Positions 33,930-44,663 of a stretch of 64,000 nt of DNA are shown piece after piece. The notes beneath the pieces are model-generated. The model saw only the letters and a list, made by a program, of their open reading frames with translations, was not told the origin of the DNA and ran no database searches. Origin of the DNA: Yponomeuta sedellus (lineage: Eukaryota; Arthropoda; Insecta; Lepidoptera; Yponomeutidae); assembly GCA_934045075.1 (NCBI GenBank), contig OW203726.1, positions 21,639,488-21,703,487 of the forward strand. The letters are read 5' to 3'. The position numbers and the translations under genes are program-made. The stretch's first letter is position 1. Every line of letters starts with the position of its first letter.

Positions 33930-35360
33930 AGACCCGTTCGCGATTATCGCGATTATTTATGAGAAAAAACGTAAACGTCAGAATTTAAGGAAATTAGGTT
34001 TTAGCTAAAAATATTCGCATTATTACATTTTGTCTAATAGATAATCGCGATAGATCCGTTTAATAAATAACTATGTAATTAAAATTACTGCTCTAGTCTT
34101 TACTTTTTCGGGTGAAGTTTTTTTTCATTTATTATATTTTTTTATTAATTTCGTAGGATGCCACAGACTTGGTATATCACAATGGCTTAACTAAGCGTGT
34201 TGCTTTGAGCATAATGTTAAAACTCGATAGTGGAATGTTATTTAACCAACGGCTGATAACCACTATGGACGAATTTGTTTGTGTAGTTTACACTACCCAT
34301 ACCCCCACACGACTGGAGTTACAGACAACGCGTCTGAAATACATTGGGAAGATTCAATATTTGAGGATTTCTCTGGCGGCAACTGGGTTACGGGTTAGGT
34401 GAAAGAAATCGTGTGCTCCATTTTTTTTTTACTTTTGCCTAGACACGTTCAATCCGATTCAATAGTCAACATTCGTCTTTATTTATTCGACTTAAATTTT
34501 ATTTTATACTATTTTCAAATCGAATCAAATTTAATATAATCCTAAATATTAACGCAAGTATGCATGTTTTTGTACTAAAACTACAGAAAAAAAAAACAAT
34601 TATATCTAAAATCCATAGTTTAAACGTACAATTTTACAATATTATTTCTATTTCTATTGTCACTGAAATCTAGTATGGACATTTACCTATTTGTTTAAAG
34701 CAAATTAGTCAGTAAATTAAATTAAATCCGTAATAATAACTTAAATGAATTGTTAAACTATAATTATACAATATCTACACGAAGCCAATAAAGTGTAGCA
34801 CAAGCGCAGGCATGCATTATATACCAAAGCTGTCCGCGACACAGGCTCGGCCTAGTGCGGCAGCAAAAGTTGGTCCATAATAACACTTTTGTCCGCATGC
34901 CTACGACTGTGCGGTGACTCGCTTGCTCGATCGGTGCAATGTGTAATCTACCCGCCACCCGCAACACAGGCTGCGCCTAGTGTGGGAGGCGCAATGATCC
35001 AATGTCTTGTCAAAATCCTTTTCTTATAATAAACAAATTTTTTTTTTGTCTACCGCTGGTTAAAGGCTTCTCCAAAGCAATGAACTAAGCGTAGAACGAC
35101 GCAACACAATACTAAAACGTAACATTTACAAAGACAGAAAAGGAATATTCATAACATATTTTAAACTTTCGCGACTTGTACACATAGTTAGAATGTGGGA
35201 ATGTGGTTTCAAATTCAAAATGTCGCAAACGTGGGATCCGGTCATCAAGAAGTGTTCGAGTGGAAAAAAGTCGCATGGCTTAGCGTCCGATTTGTGATGG
35301 CTGATTGAGGGTAGTCTGAAACCTCATCAGCCGAAGATGCGAACGGGTGCCAGCCATCAG
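33930..35360. other. gene-poor stretch with old repeat pieces
   Basis: GATTATCGCGATTATTTATG pieces at 33940-34070 belong to the family also at 36.2, 38.2, 42.5, 42.9 and 44.3 kb. At 34828-34985 two related blocks (ACACAGGCTCGGCCTAGTGC and ACACAGGCTGCGCCTAGTGT) form a degenerate duplication typical of a LINE or SINE tail. No gene supported. Confidence 0.5.
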
Positions 35361-35364
35361 TCTT

Positions 35365-35460
35365 CTCGTGACCACGATGACTGTAACGTCGTCGAAACGT
35401 CGAGGTAAAATAGCAATAAATTACTACGCGATTAAGCCCCGAAAATATTCTAACTATAGG
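35365..35460 (+). repeat. Penelope-tail-like repeat with hairpin motif, copy a
   Basis: The hairpin at 35365-35404 has outer stem CTCG/CGAG, internal loop TGACCA opposite AAACGT and inner stem CGATGAC/GTCGTCG with loop TGTAAC. The following GGTAAAATAGCAATAAATTA ... GCCCCGAAAATATTC also occurs, reversed, at 22665-22735. Confidence 0.65.
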
Positions 35461-35617
35461 AATATTCATATATTTGAAAGGTAAAAGGTATTGAGACCCT
35501 AGCTTTGAGTATAAGAAATGCTGAGTCGGGTCCATTTACCGTGAGGTATCCATTTGGTCTTTTTGAGCTGATACTGTCTTAAGACAAACATACGTAAACT
35601 CACATGCTCCTTAGTTA

Positions 35618-36236
35618 TACAGGGTGTCTCATTCAAATCGGTCAGTATGGGAAAGTCTGAAACTATAAGACATACGAAGATCTGTTCTGAGGAACCATGT
35701 CATAGATTTTAATAACAAGAAAAACTGCATTCATACATTTTAAAAAACATCTGTACTCCGTTCGGGAATCGAACCCGGTTGTTTTGAAAAAAAAAAAAAA
35801 CCTACACTATTTCTATTTAGATATCGATTGTGTAGGTCTTAAGCAGTAAATGTAGGTATGAAACATGATGTCTAAAATGAATAAAATGCGCTGTTTTCAC
35901 ATACTTTAATTTATTTTAGTAGGTGCTCGAAGTGACCGCCGCCTTTTTCAATACAGTATTCAACACGTCTAGGTAACGATCTTAATCTTTAAATAAGTAT
36001 CTACATACTTATTTTAAGTGGGCTTTTCAATTGATTGTTAGTGTTTGATTAATATAAGTTTTTTTTTCAAAACAACCGGGTTCGATTCCCGAACGGAATT
36101 CAGATGTTTTTTTAAATGTATGAATGCAGTTTTTCTTGTCATTAAAATCGATGATATGGTTCCTCAGAACAGATCTTCGTATGTCTTATAGTTTCAGACT
36201 TTCCCATACTGACCGATTTGAATGAGACACCCTGTA
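35618..36236. mobile_element. 619-bp foldback MITE with long terminal inverted repeats
   Basis: Terminal inverted repeats of about 175-180 bp start TACAGGGTGTCTCATTCAAA and are flanked by TA (35616-35617, 36237-36238). The two arms differ at only a handful of positions. Each arm contains GGGTTCGATTCCCGAACGG or its reverse, which looks like a tRNA T-arm. Between the arms lies a relic of a transposase C-terminus on the minus strand. TA flanks and ACAGGGTGT ends suit the Tc1/mariner superfamily. Confidence 0.85.
35911..35977 (-). pseudogene. transposase C-terminal relic inside the MITE
   Basis: Minus-strand codons give RRVEYCIEKGGGHFEHLLK and a stop. A terminal C-[IL]-[ED]..GGHFEHLL block is one I associate with insect DDE transposases of the IS630/Tc1-mariner type. 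Only this end survives, so the MITE is a deletion derivative of an autonomous transposon. Confidence 0.6.
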
Positions 36237-36237
36237 T

Positions 36238-36779
36238 ATGAAACGGGTCTAATTGCGATTATTTATTAGGTAAACCGTAAAAATAATCGCGATTAGACAC
36301 ATTTAATATGTAACTATGTATGAGTATCGCGAATCATTAAGTAATACTATACATACCCCAGTTTCAGGCGCTATGTTATAATTTTCATCAAATTTTCCCT
36401 AATATATAGGATGGTATTCCAAAAAAGAAGCTTGTCAACATTTCATTTGAAAAGAAGGACGTCTGATTACGGGGCGGTCTCGAGGCCTTGGGCTCGAAGC
36501 CAAGCTGTCAGCAGCTCAGCAGTCCCCTGCCAGGCCGTGCCAGGCGAATTACTTAGGTAAGATTTCTTCAAAGGCATTGTATCCATTATTTCCGGCTTAG
36601 AGTACAGGCGATAGCACAATGGCCTTTTTAGGGATCCGCCGTCGACAAGGAACCTTCCGTCCGTCTGTACGGAATCATACACTGCGTGTAGCCCAACACG
36701 CCATTGGAGCATGTTCCCTGAGGCCTTTCGCCAAGTTTAGTTTTTAAGATAAATTTCAGTTATTGTTCTTTATTTAATA
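36238..36779. other. no gene identified
   Basis: Contains a GATTATTTATTAGG repeat piece at 36240-36300. A less AT-rich part at 36467-36712 is open on the minus strand for 81 codons. It has no recognised motif and no convincing splice sites, so it is not called. Confidence 0.4.
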
Positions 36780-37132
36780 CTAGCTGGCCCAGCAAACTTC
36801 GTACCGCCTAAGAGTCGATTCTTAATTTTTTTTTATTTCTCTCTCCGTAAGAACCATCCTCGTACTTTAAGGAATATTCTAAAAAAAGAATCAGCGAAAT
36901 CGGTTCAGCTGCTCTCGAGATTTGCGCTTACCAACGCATTCAGCTATTCATTTTTATATTACTAGCTAACCCAGCGAACTTTGTACCGCCTAACAGTCGA
37001 TTCTTTAATTTTTTTTATTTTTCTCTAAGTAAGAACCACCCTCGTACTTCAAGGAATATGCTAAAAAAAGAATTAGCGAAATCGGTTCAGCTGCGCTTAC
37101 CAACATATTCAGCGATCCATTTTTATACTATA
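36780..37132 (-). mobile_element. two head-to-tail Helitron-like units, reverse orientation
   Basis: On the minus strand each unit runs from TATAAAAATGxATxGCTGAAT through GTTGGTAAGCGCA and GAACCGATTTCGC to CTGGG(C/T)(C/T)AGCTAG. It is the same family as the array at 47270-48062. The upstream unit begins TCTATAGTATAAAAATG. At the junction TCTA is missing from the second start. Confidence 0.7.
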
Positions 37133-37139
37133 GATAGAA

Positions 37140-37690
37140 GATTTTTTGGCAATAAAGGCAATTTCACTTTCACTTTCACTTGGCCGATTTTTAGTAAATC
37201 TATATCAAACGCAAATACATATCCGGTTTTCTTCTTCTAATATAGCTTGTAGGTAGATAACAACCACTGTGACACGAGATTATTATCTTAGTTAGGTATA
37301 GTATTAATAGTATTATTTGGTAGGTCTGAAGGCTAATTAACATAGCTAAAACAATGTTTGCGGGGGCAGATAGTAATTAATTAGATGTATTATTTCTTTC
37401 TATATTTAGTTACAGTAACATGGACTGATATATTTTTGGTCAACGTTTTGAATTACAGAATGTTTTTTTATGTAGCCTACGATATAAACCTACATCCCAC
37501 TGCAGGGCACAGGTAATGAATTTCAAAATAGTTATTTTTTATATTTTGGTTGTGTTATACTATATTGTTTTTTTATTATTACGAGTATATTGTTCAAAAA
37601 TTAACTATTTGACTTTGACAAGGTAATGAAGTGCATACATATTAGTGCTCGTGACTGTACATAATTCACAAATGTACATAACTTAAAAAA
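37140..37690. other. AT-rich, nothing supportable
   Basis: No reading frame, RNA fold or repeat boundary that I can support. Confidence 0.4.
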
Positions 37691-37880
37691 CAAAGTCATG
37701 CCTGCACCTGAGTGTCTAAGGTGCTCATAAAAAATTACTATACGTGCCCACCGCTGATTGGCAATGTCAAGCGCTGAGGTTTTTTGAACACCTTCCTCTA
37801 GCTTTAGCGAGTGGTAGTGCTACGAGAATTTCACGTAACTTAGAAAACAAAGTCATTGCTACATGCCGGGACCCGAATGG
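37690..37880 (-). repeat. tRNA-derived SINE family 4, partial
   Basis: The plus strand shows the reversed family: GAGGTTTTTTGAACACC, TAGCGAGTGGTAGTGCTACG, AAACAAAGTCATTGCTACAT and GCCGGGACCCGAATGG. The tRNA head is cut off. Confidence 0.6.
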
Positions 37881-37911
37881 TTATTAATAAAGAGATACTA
37901 TTTCTTTCTGC

Positions 37912-38158
37912 TGTGTGGTTTCGGCCTAGAGAATAGCACCAACCCAATTCTTCCCGCGGGTGTCGTAAAAGGCGACTAAGAGACACAAACCGGGGTTGGG
38001 CAGCAGTGCCCTCTGCAGTACAATTCTACCAAACTGCGATCCCCAAACCGCATGCCCAGCGTGGGGATTATGGGCATTAACCCCTATGCTAGCACAACGT
38101 GGCGCTCTTTAGGGGAGGACTATGTCCAGCAGTGGACTAGTATATCCTGACGACAACT
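37912..38158 (+). repeat. SINE family 3, longest copy
   Basis: Starts TGTGTGGTTTCGGCCTAGAG, continues CCCGCGGGTGTCGTAAAAGG and GCATGCCCAGCGTGGGGATT, and ends with GGACTATGTCCAGCAGTGG plus TATATCC and a (GAC)n tail. This copy defines the 5' end of the family. Confidence 0.7.
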
Positions 38159-38159
38159 A

Positions 38160-39169
38160 TTTCTTAATGACCCGTGTTGATAATACATAGTTATATATTA
38201 AACGGGTCCAATCGCTATTATTTAATAGTTAAAACTTCGGGCATTAAGTTGATTATGTTTTGCCTAATAAATTATAATGAAATGTGATAAATTATAACAA
38301 AATGCTCCTTCTTTTCTTAATCTATTGAATAAATGCCATTTTACCAATTTGAAAAAGTATTGAAGAAGTCCGAAGACAAATTAAAAAAATCTTTTAAGTA
38401 AACAGGCTATTTTGCATTCGTTTAATTTATTTTCTAGTTTGACCCACCCGATCGAGAGATAGTGCATACGTCACATAAGAACTAGTATTTATAGGTTCAG
38501 TTGTAAAGCAGCAATAGTGGTGTGTTTCGTAACTCGAGAGACTTCATGCTCCAGGCGCTATAATATGCCACAGGTGGAAGAACAGTGGGACGACAACTTA
38601 CATTATTGAGTTTAAAATATTAAAAAAAAATGTTCTAAAACATCGTTATTTATGAAAGATTCTAAGAAACCTAAATGCAGTTACGATAGGACCATGGATT
38701 ATTTTAGGAGTGTTTTATTTTAAAAATAATAGTTTTACAAATGCTACCATTAAGACATAATCACTTAACACTTTTAAGACATAATTAGGTTAGAGAAGGC
38801 TTGTGCACATGACGTATTTAGACTGCATTATAAGCTTTCGTTTGCCAGTTCCAACAGTACCTCTCTGTAAAGTGTGATTTTAGAGCGTCAGTGGCACGTC
38901 TAAATCTTTTAGCTGCCCACTTTCTTATAACACTAAATAAAACACTACTGGTCTATTTTATAGAAAAAAATAATTCCTTAAAACACTAGAAAACGCTGAC
39001 TTAAACAGTCTGATTTTACAAACAAAAGAAGTGACCACAGGTTAATTAAAACGCGTACTTGGAGTACTAAGAGTACTTTAGTGTTACAAGTAAAAGTAAC
39101 ACTAGCCATACAGACATTAAGAAATAAAAACATTAAATTTAAGTGAAACGTTTCAACGTTTCACATTGT
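38160..39169. other. gene-poor stretch
   Basis: AT-rich. A short GCTATTATTTAATAG piece at 38205-38235 belongs to the TCGCGATTATTTATTAGG family. No gene seen. Confidence 0.45.
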
Positions 39170-39345
39170 CGTCATCGTCAGGCTATACTAGTCCACTGCT
39201 GGACATAGCCCTCCCCTAATGAGCACCATAGCGCAATGTTGTGCCATCATTGGGGGGAAATACCCTAATCCCCACGCTGGGCATGCGGGTTGGGAATCAC
39301 AGTATGGTGGTGTTGTACTGCAGGGGGCCTGCAGTTTTTCGAGAG
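39170..39345 (-). repeat. SINE family 3, reverse copy
   Basis: The plus strand begins GTCGTCATCGTCAGGCTATA (reversed simple tail) then CCACTGCTGGACATAGCCC and CCCCACGCTGGGCATGCGGG. Confidence 0.7.
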
Positions 39346-39376
39346 ATCGTCATCCCACCCGTTTTATACTTACATA

Positions 39377-39635
39377 GTTTTTCAATAGAATGATATAAGC
39401 ACTACAATGGTTATTATTTGCCTCAATTTAGTAGACTACAAAGCAATAGCAGTACAATGTCATTCCAGGTGTAAAATCCGCGCAAATTAAATATACATCT
39501 CTCGTGAAACGCACGGATTACACCGTTGCAATGCGATTTATTACAAGACTACCGATAGTGTAAATGAAACGACCATTACTGGACTAATATGACTCTGTTG
39601 AACAACTACGCATTTTAGGGACTCGCCCCCCTGGT
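39377..39635 (+). repeat. uninterrupted paralogue of the repeat hit by the Penelope-like element
   Basis: AGTTTTTCAATAGAATGATA, CAATGTCATTCCAGGTG and GACTAATATGACTCTGTTGA then AACAACTACG and GGGACTCGCCCCC align with 25889-26105 joined to 27076-27135. It acts as the empty site for the insertion at 26106. Confidence 0.7.
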
Positions 39636-40134
39636 CGGAAGGCGACCAACACTACGTTTGCCGAGTCCACATAGTGGATGTGAACTTACTGCTCAATACT
39701 TACTGGTCCCCACACCGCAGAGTTATATATCCTAGCCTCCTAGCTGCTTCAAGTGTCTAACAAACTAGGTTATTCCGCCCGCGGGGAGCGCCTCTATCTC
39801 GCCGATTTATGACTGCATTAATTCAACTTCGTTTGCGCTAAGTAGTGGGGCCTTATGGGCTTCGTGTTAGGAGCTATTTGCCTGTGTAGTCAGGGCAACT
39901 GTGGTTTGGTGCTGTCGGTTTTTAGTCAGTTGCGGCAGTGTGGGATGACATCAGAAGTGGGGTGGTACATCTTATGAGCTTTGTACCGTACTGTTTACTA
40001 GTGGACACATTCTAAGCAGTAAACAAAGCCCTCTAATGTATTAAAATTAGCTGACTACGCAAACGTTGTATTGCCATATTGATTGGCCTGCGACTTATTG
40101 TCAGAATTGCCATTTTTTTTGAGTTGCCTCGAAG

Positions 40135-40425
40135 CCTATATACCCTACTACGGGGCACAGGGCTTCTCCCATAGAGCAAGTATGGACTTAATTCCCACGC
40201 GTGCCCATCGCGGATTGCCAATTTCAAGCTCGTTCAAAGTGTTTGAAAAAACTCAGGGCTTCCTCACAATGTTTTCCTGCAAATTAGCGAGTGGTATGGC
40301 TACTATAATTCACAAAGGTACATAACTCAAAAATGAAATCATTGGTACATGCCGGAATTCGAGCCCACGACCTTCCGATTGAGACGCCGGCGTTCTACCG
40401 CTCCGCAACCATCCACCTCTCAAAA
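40135..40425 (-). repeat. tRNA-derived SINE family 4, near full length
   Basis: Its minus-strand head (GCGGAGCGGTAGAACGCCGG, then GTGGGCTCGAATTCCGGCAT) closely matches 55732-55800. ACCAATGATTTCATTT and the GCGATGGGCACGCGTGGG tail part follow. No clear target duplication. Confidence 0.7.
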
Positions 40426-40445
40426 CAAAATAAAGAAATAATTTC

Positions 40446-40636
40446 GGGCGCTGACTGAAAATCAGTGCTGGGGAATAATACCCTCGGCAGTATTCTGAGT
40501 CAGCTGCCTTTTGCAGCAGCAGAGACCCACCGTGACCATTGTTTGTAAATGTTTTGTTAATTACTTTGTTTTGTCTTTGTTATGGTGTCTCATAACTGTT
40601 GCTGTGATAAATGTGATTTTCTTTCTTTTTATTATC
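40446..40636 (+). repeat. dispersed retroposon-like repeat (copy 2)
   Basis: Same order of blocks as 24616-24795, with GCGCTGACTGAAAATCAGTG at the start and a CTTTCTTT-type tail at the end. Confidence 0.6.
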
Positions 40637-41282
40637 TACGTCAGCGCTTGAAATCCCTAATCCCTGGTGGGCACGCGTGGTGAAGAAGCCCACACTCTCT
40701 CCGTCTCTCTGAGAGACAGCCTCTGAATAGGACGTGGTACGCTGCATTATAATACCCTGCGGAACTGGCGACCACGTTACAGCGTCTGTCCTTAGCGGAT
40801 AATTTGGCAGACGATCAAACAGTTTGCAGGTAGAAGTCACTGCATAGTTGGAGCGCGCTCAAATTGGGGAAAATTGAAAACTTCCACGCTCCTCTACTTG
40901 CCCGTTCTACCATTGTCTCTATGCAGAAACGTAGAAAACACGGGAATAAAAACATAAGAACTGACTTCTGAGCAAAAACTACTGGCAGGCGAGACCCAAG
41001 TTCAATATTGGGACTCAATGTGCCTTAGTTGGTCCCTGCTTGCGTGGTAGTTAATACTCAAAAATTTTATTTTCTTGTTATTATTTTTTTGTGTTAAAAT
41101 TGTTTTGTGAACTAAACATATACCTAAACGGTTTCTATTCTATAAAAATCATAATCGTAAATATAAATCACGCGTTTTTTTTTCTTTTTCATATAGCTCA
41201 TGTCATTCGCACAAACCTGACGAATCGTTTGAGATATCATTTGTCAAGATCTGACCAATGGTTAAGGAGTTGGCTGACTCGG

Positions 41283-41290
41283 ACATACAT

Positions 41291-41356
<66 letters not shown>
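41283..41356. repeat. (AC)n(AT)n(GT)n microsatellite
   Basis: A run of AC, then AT, then GT repeats, which is itself palindromic. It directly adjoins the inverted repeat at 41357. Confidence 0.95.
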
Positions 41357-41664
<308 letters not shown>

Positions 41665-41889
41665 GTGTCAAACTAAGTGGTGACACAAATTACCCAATCC
41701 CAAACCGCGAAAGCTTTGAACAGAGTAATGTAACAAATCCGAAACAAAAGGGACACGCGAAACCTAATTTAGTGAAAAACAATAGTTTCACACGTGCCCA
41801 CCGAGCCTCGCCCGATCCGATTTTGTCCCGGACCTTTCCATACCGCATCGACCAGCGGTTCCCAAACTGTACGACTAAGCAACACTTTT

Positions 41890-42185
41890 CTGTGCATATT
41901 ACGTCCCAGTGCGGGGCACAGGCCTTCTCTCAGAGAGAGAGGGTATGGCCCTAATCACTACGCGTGACTACCGCGGATTGGCAATTTCAGGCGCTGAGGT
42001 ATTTGAATTGAAGGTATCCTCACGATATTTTCCTTCACGGTTAGCGCGTGGCATTGCTACTGTAACTTCACAAATGTACGTAATTTAGAAAACAAAGTGA
42101 TTCGTCAAGCCCGCACTTGAAATCCAACCTGGACCGCTCGCTACCAAGTCCATTGTTCTACTCACTGAGCTACCGCTGTCCGTGT
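41890..42185 (-). repeat. tRNA-derived SINE family 4, diverged copy
   Basis: Reversed copy: CCCAGTGCGGGGCACAGGCC, CTACCGCGGATTGGCAATTT, TCCTCACGATATTTTCCTTC and a tRNA-like head with CTACTCACTGAGCTACCGC at the right end. The B-box region (ACTTGAAATCCAACCTGG) is degraded. Confidence 0.65.
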
Positions 42186-42595
42186 CGCTACACCGGAAAT
42201 ACCTACGATGACAAATGTGAAATGCAAGATTTTGCTTCACTTCAAGCTTTGAAGTTTCTGAGGGTACCACTGTCGCATTTTTTTTCTTATGTAGCCTATA
42301 TAAGTTCCACTGAAGGGTCTATGCCTTTTCTTAGAGAGAGAGAGAGAGTATTATTAATTTCCACTCGTGCGCACCACATTAATCCAAAATTGTATTTACA
42401 GCTGTGGAATTATTTAAGAGACAAAATAACGCAACGATTTAGTGACAATGGCGACTAGTAGAAACCCAGTGATATTTTCACTCTCCGGAACCCACTTTGG
42501 ACGTCGCTGGCATAAACCACTTGAGTATTTTTTTTTTAAGAATCGCGATGCTCATACGGGTCTTATCGCGAATGTTTATTAGGTAAAATGTTAAC

Positions 42596-42779
42596 TTAAA
42601 AACCTATTTAGAGGCTAAAAATTTCACCCATGCCGGGATTCGAACCCGCAACCTCTGGCTATCCGTGCCAGCGCTCTACCAATTGAGCTCAATTGGTAGA
42701 GCGCTGGCACGGATAGCCAGAGGTTGCGGGTTCGAATCCCGGCATGGGTGAAATTTTTAGCCTCTAAATAGGTTTTTAA
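42596..42779. repeat. perfect 184-bp palindrome made of two head-to-head SINEs
   Basis: Centre GAGCTC at 42685-42690. Arms 42596-42687 and 42688-42779 are exact reverse complements over 92 bp with no spacer. Each arm is a family 1 SINE from its A-box side (GGTAGAGCGCTGGCACGG) through GGGTTCGAATCCCGGCATGG to GCCTCTAAATAGG. The right arm continues as an ordinary SINE tail to about 42817 (GCACGGGTTAGTGCATT), the left arm does not. Confidence 0.95.
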
Positions 42780-42850
42780 ATTTGTTCCTTAGCACGGGTT
42801 AGTGCATTAAAAATAAAAATAGTAAAATGTTAACTCTCAATTCTATTTCC

Positions 42851-42975
42851 ATACCTTAATTCTAGTTCATTTTACCCGCGACCACGGCAGCTGGAACGTT
42901 GCCAAAACGTCGGGAATTAAGGTAATTACATATTACCTAATAAATAATCGCGATTGGACACATTTAAAACACACG
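42851..42975 (+). repeat. Penelope-tail-like repeat with hairpin motif, copy b
   Basis: The hairpin at 42875-42914 has outer stem CCCG/CGGG, internal loop CGACCA opposite AAACGT, and an inner stem CGGCAGC/GTTGCCA with one end mismatch around loop TGGAAC. CCTTAATTC before and GAATTAAGG after it could extend the fold. The GTAATTACATATTACC and AATAATCGCGATTGGAC tail recurs at 44.3 kb. Confidence 0.6.
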
Positions 42976-43313
42976 ATGAAATCGTGTGTATTAAATGTTC
43001 CCAATCACGTTTATTTATATAAATCGTGGTTTGAAAACCGCAGTTACGTAATTAGTAATGAACAGGACTTTTACAGGCGCAAACATTAACAAATAGATTT
43101 TCGACGTATCAAACGTGTTATAATTAGGGTTATTGAGGAACTTGTTATGATGAAGAGGAATTTTGTAAAATCGATTTTGAGGAATAGCATGAGGATGAGG
43201 AAGAGGATGCGGGAGATTTCTCTCTCTCTCTCTCTCTCACACACATTTCGGTTCAACAAAACTTATAACTCTGACAGCCGCACTATAATAACGTAACAAT
43301 ATTAACAACAGAA

Positions 43314-43676
43314 GCGCTCGTGGCCTAGGCGAACCGAGTGATTAGAATCAATCACTTGAGTTAAGAAACAACAGGCGCGGTCAGGTGCAGGAGGGGTGAC
43401 CGTCCCGTGACTACCGCTAGTGGTATTTTTCCGAGCGCTTCCGTGCTTCGCAAGGCACGTTAAGCCGTTGGTGCCGGCTGTCATATAATGGCAGTCGTTA
43501 AGCCTTGTCAGAGGCCTTATGGGCGGCTTGATAACTTCTGACAGTAAGGCCCGCCACTGTCTTACAATCCTCCGCCAACCCGGATTTGGCCCCCGTGGTG
43601 GAATATGGCGTAACCTTCCTGCGATGCAGGAAGAGACCCGTGCCCCAACAGTGGGGACATACAAGGGTTGATAATG
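43314..43676 (+). repeat. 5S-derived SINE family 2, full length
   Basis: The head GAACCGAGTGATTAGAATCA, CACTTGAGTTAAG, GGCGCGGTCAGGTGCAGG and GGGTGACCGTCCCGTGACTA resembles the internal promoter half of 5S rRNA (AGTTAAGC box A, then TTGGATGGGTGACC, then the GGGAA region). The body (GCTTCGCAAGGCACGTTAAG ... GGCTTGATAACTTCTGACAG ... CAGGAAGAGACCCGTGCCCC) and the tail GTTGATAATGATTG follow. A 5S-derived promoter implies RNA polymerase III transcription through TFIIIA-type control. Confidence 0.75.
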
Positions 43677-43839
43677 ATTGTCAACATAATTAATACGGTA
43701 ACTAAGCACTGCGGAGCCCTAATCATAGGCCTATATAGGTAGCTACTGCAGTATGGCCCTATAAACTATATTTAACGATTTTTTTAAACATTTCTATCTA
43801 ATCTTATCTTATCTTTTTTGTATACAGAAGGCATTTTTA

Positions 43840-44045
43840 ATTATTAGCTGCCGAACGGCGTCCCGCAAACCACCGGGATTTCAGCACGTATATTTATTAG
43901 AGGGATAGGCTGGAAATCCGATAACAGATCGCGAGTATCGGCGGCGTGCGTTATTGTCGAGCCCGCTAAAGGACCATGGCCGACCCGCCCGCCGACACGG
44001 AAATCATTTTAACCCCTCGGACTTTCACCTATACGCCTAGACCCC
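43840..44045. other. GC-rich unique segment, no frame
   Basis: Unlike the neighbouring AT-rich repeats this stretch is CpG-rich (GCCGAACGGCGTCCCGC, GATCGCGAGTATCGGCGGCG, CCGACCCGCCCGCCGACACG). It has no open frame on either strand and does not recur elsewhere in the window. It could be a regulatory element or an old element end. The sequence alone does not decide. Confidence 0.3.
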
Positions 44046-44139
44046 GGTATCGATTTGACTTCTCTATCTTACATATACAGGGTTATTTCTGAAATGCACT
44101 TACTGAAACACGTCGGTTATTTTTATTTATGTATTTAGA

Positions 44140-44420
44140 CTCTCGTGGCCTAGAGAAAACTTACTGTCAAAAGTTATCAAACCGCCTTAAGGTCTCTGAC
44201 ATGGCTTAACGACTTCCATTACATGACAGCCGGCACTAACGGCAACTGTAACTCTGCCGAAACGTTGGGAAATAAGGTAATTACGTTTTCCTAATAAATA
44301 ATCGCGATTAGATCGCGATTATGTATGGATATCGCGAATAATTAAGAAATACTATGGCCGATACCTTCCTCAGGGAAGAGACCCGTGCCCCTCGGTGGGG
44401 ACATAATAGGTTGAAGGTTG
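44140..44420. repeat. 5S-SINE pieces fused to a Penelope-tail-like repeat
   Basis: A reversed family 2 body piece (GTCTCTGACATGGCTTAACG, GACAGCCGGCACTAACGGC) runs directly into AACTGTAACTCTGCCGAAAC and the AATAATCGCGATTAGATC tail. A plus-strand family 2 end (CAGGGAAGAGACCCGTGCCC) follows at 44365-44420. The junction lies in GGC, shared by both partners. Confidence 0.55.
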
Positions 44421-44663
44421 ATAACTGAAAAAACTTGCTCACTGAAAATTATTTATCCAAGCACTCTTCATATTGTTTATTAAACGTTTTAATGGAATTG
44501 TATTGGCTGTTAACTCGATTGGCATTCAGCAAATTGGAAAGCACAATAGATAAAAGAAAAGAACACAATGAAGGGAACAACCGTCGGAAACGATGCAACG
44601 GAATGCATTTTACGCTTTCAGAAGAATCGCGGGATGCGTATTACAAAACTTGAAGTGTATTCT

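Noticed and set aside
36467..36712. Minus-strand 81-codon frame in less AT-rich DNA
   Set aside because: No motif, no matching splice sites and no neighbouring exons in phase.
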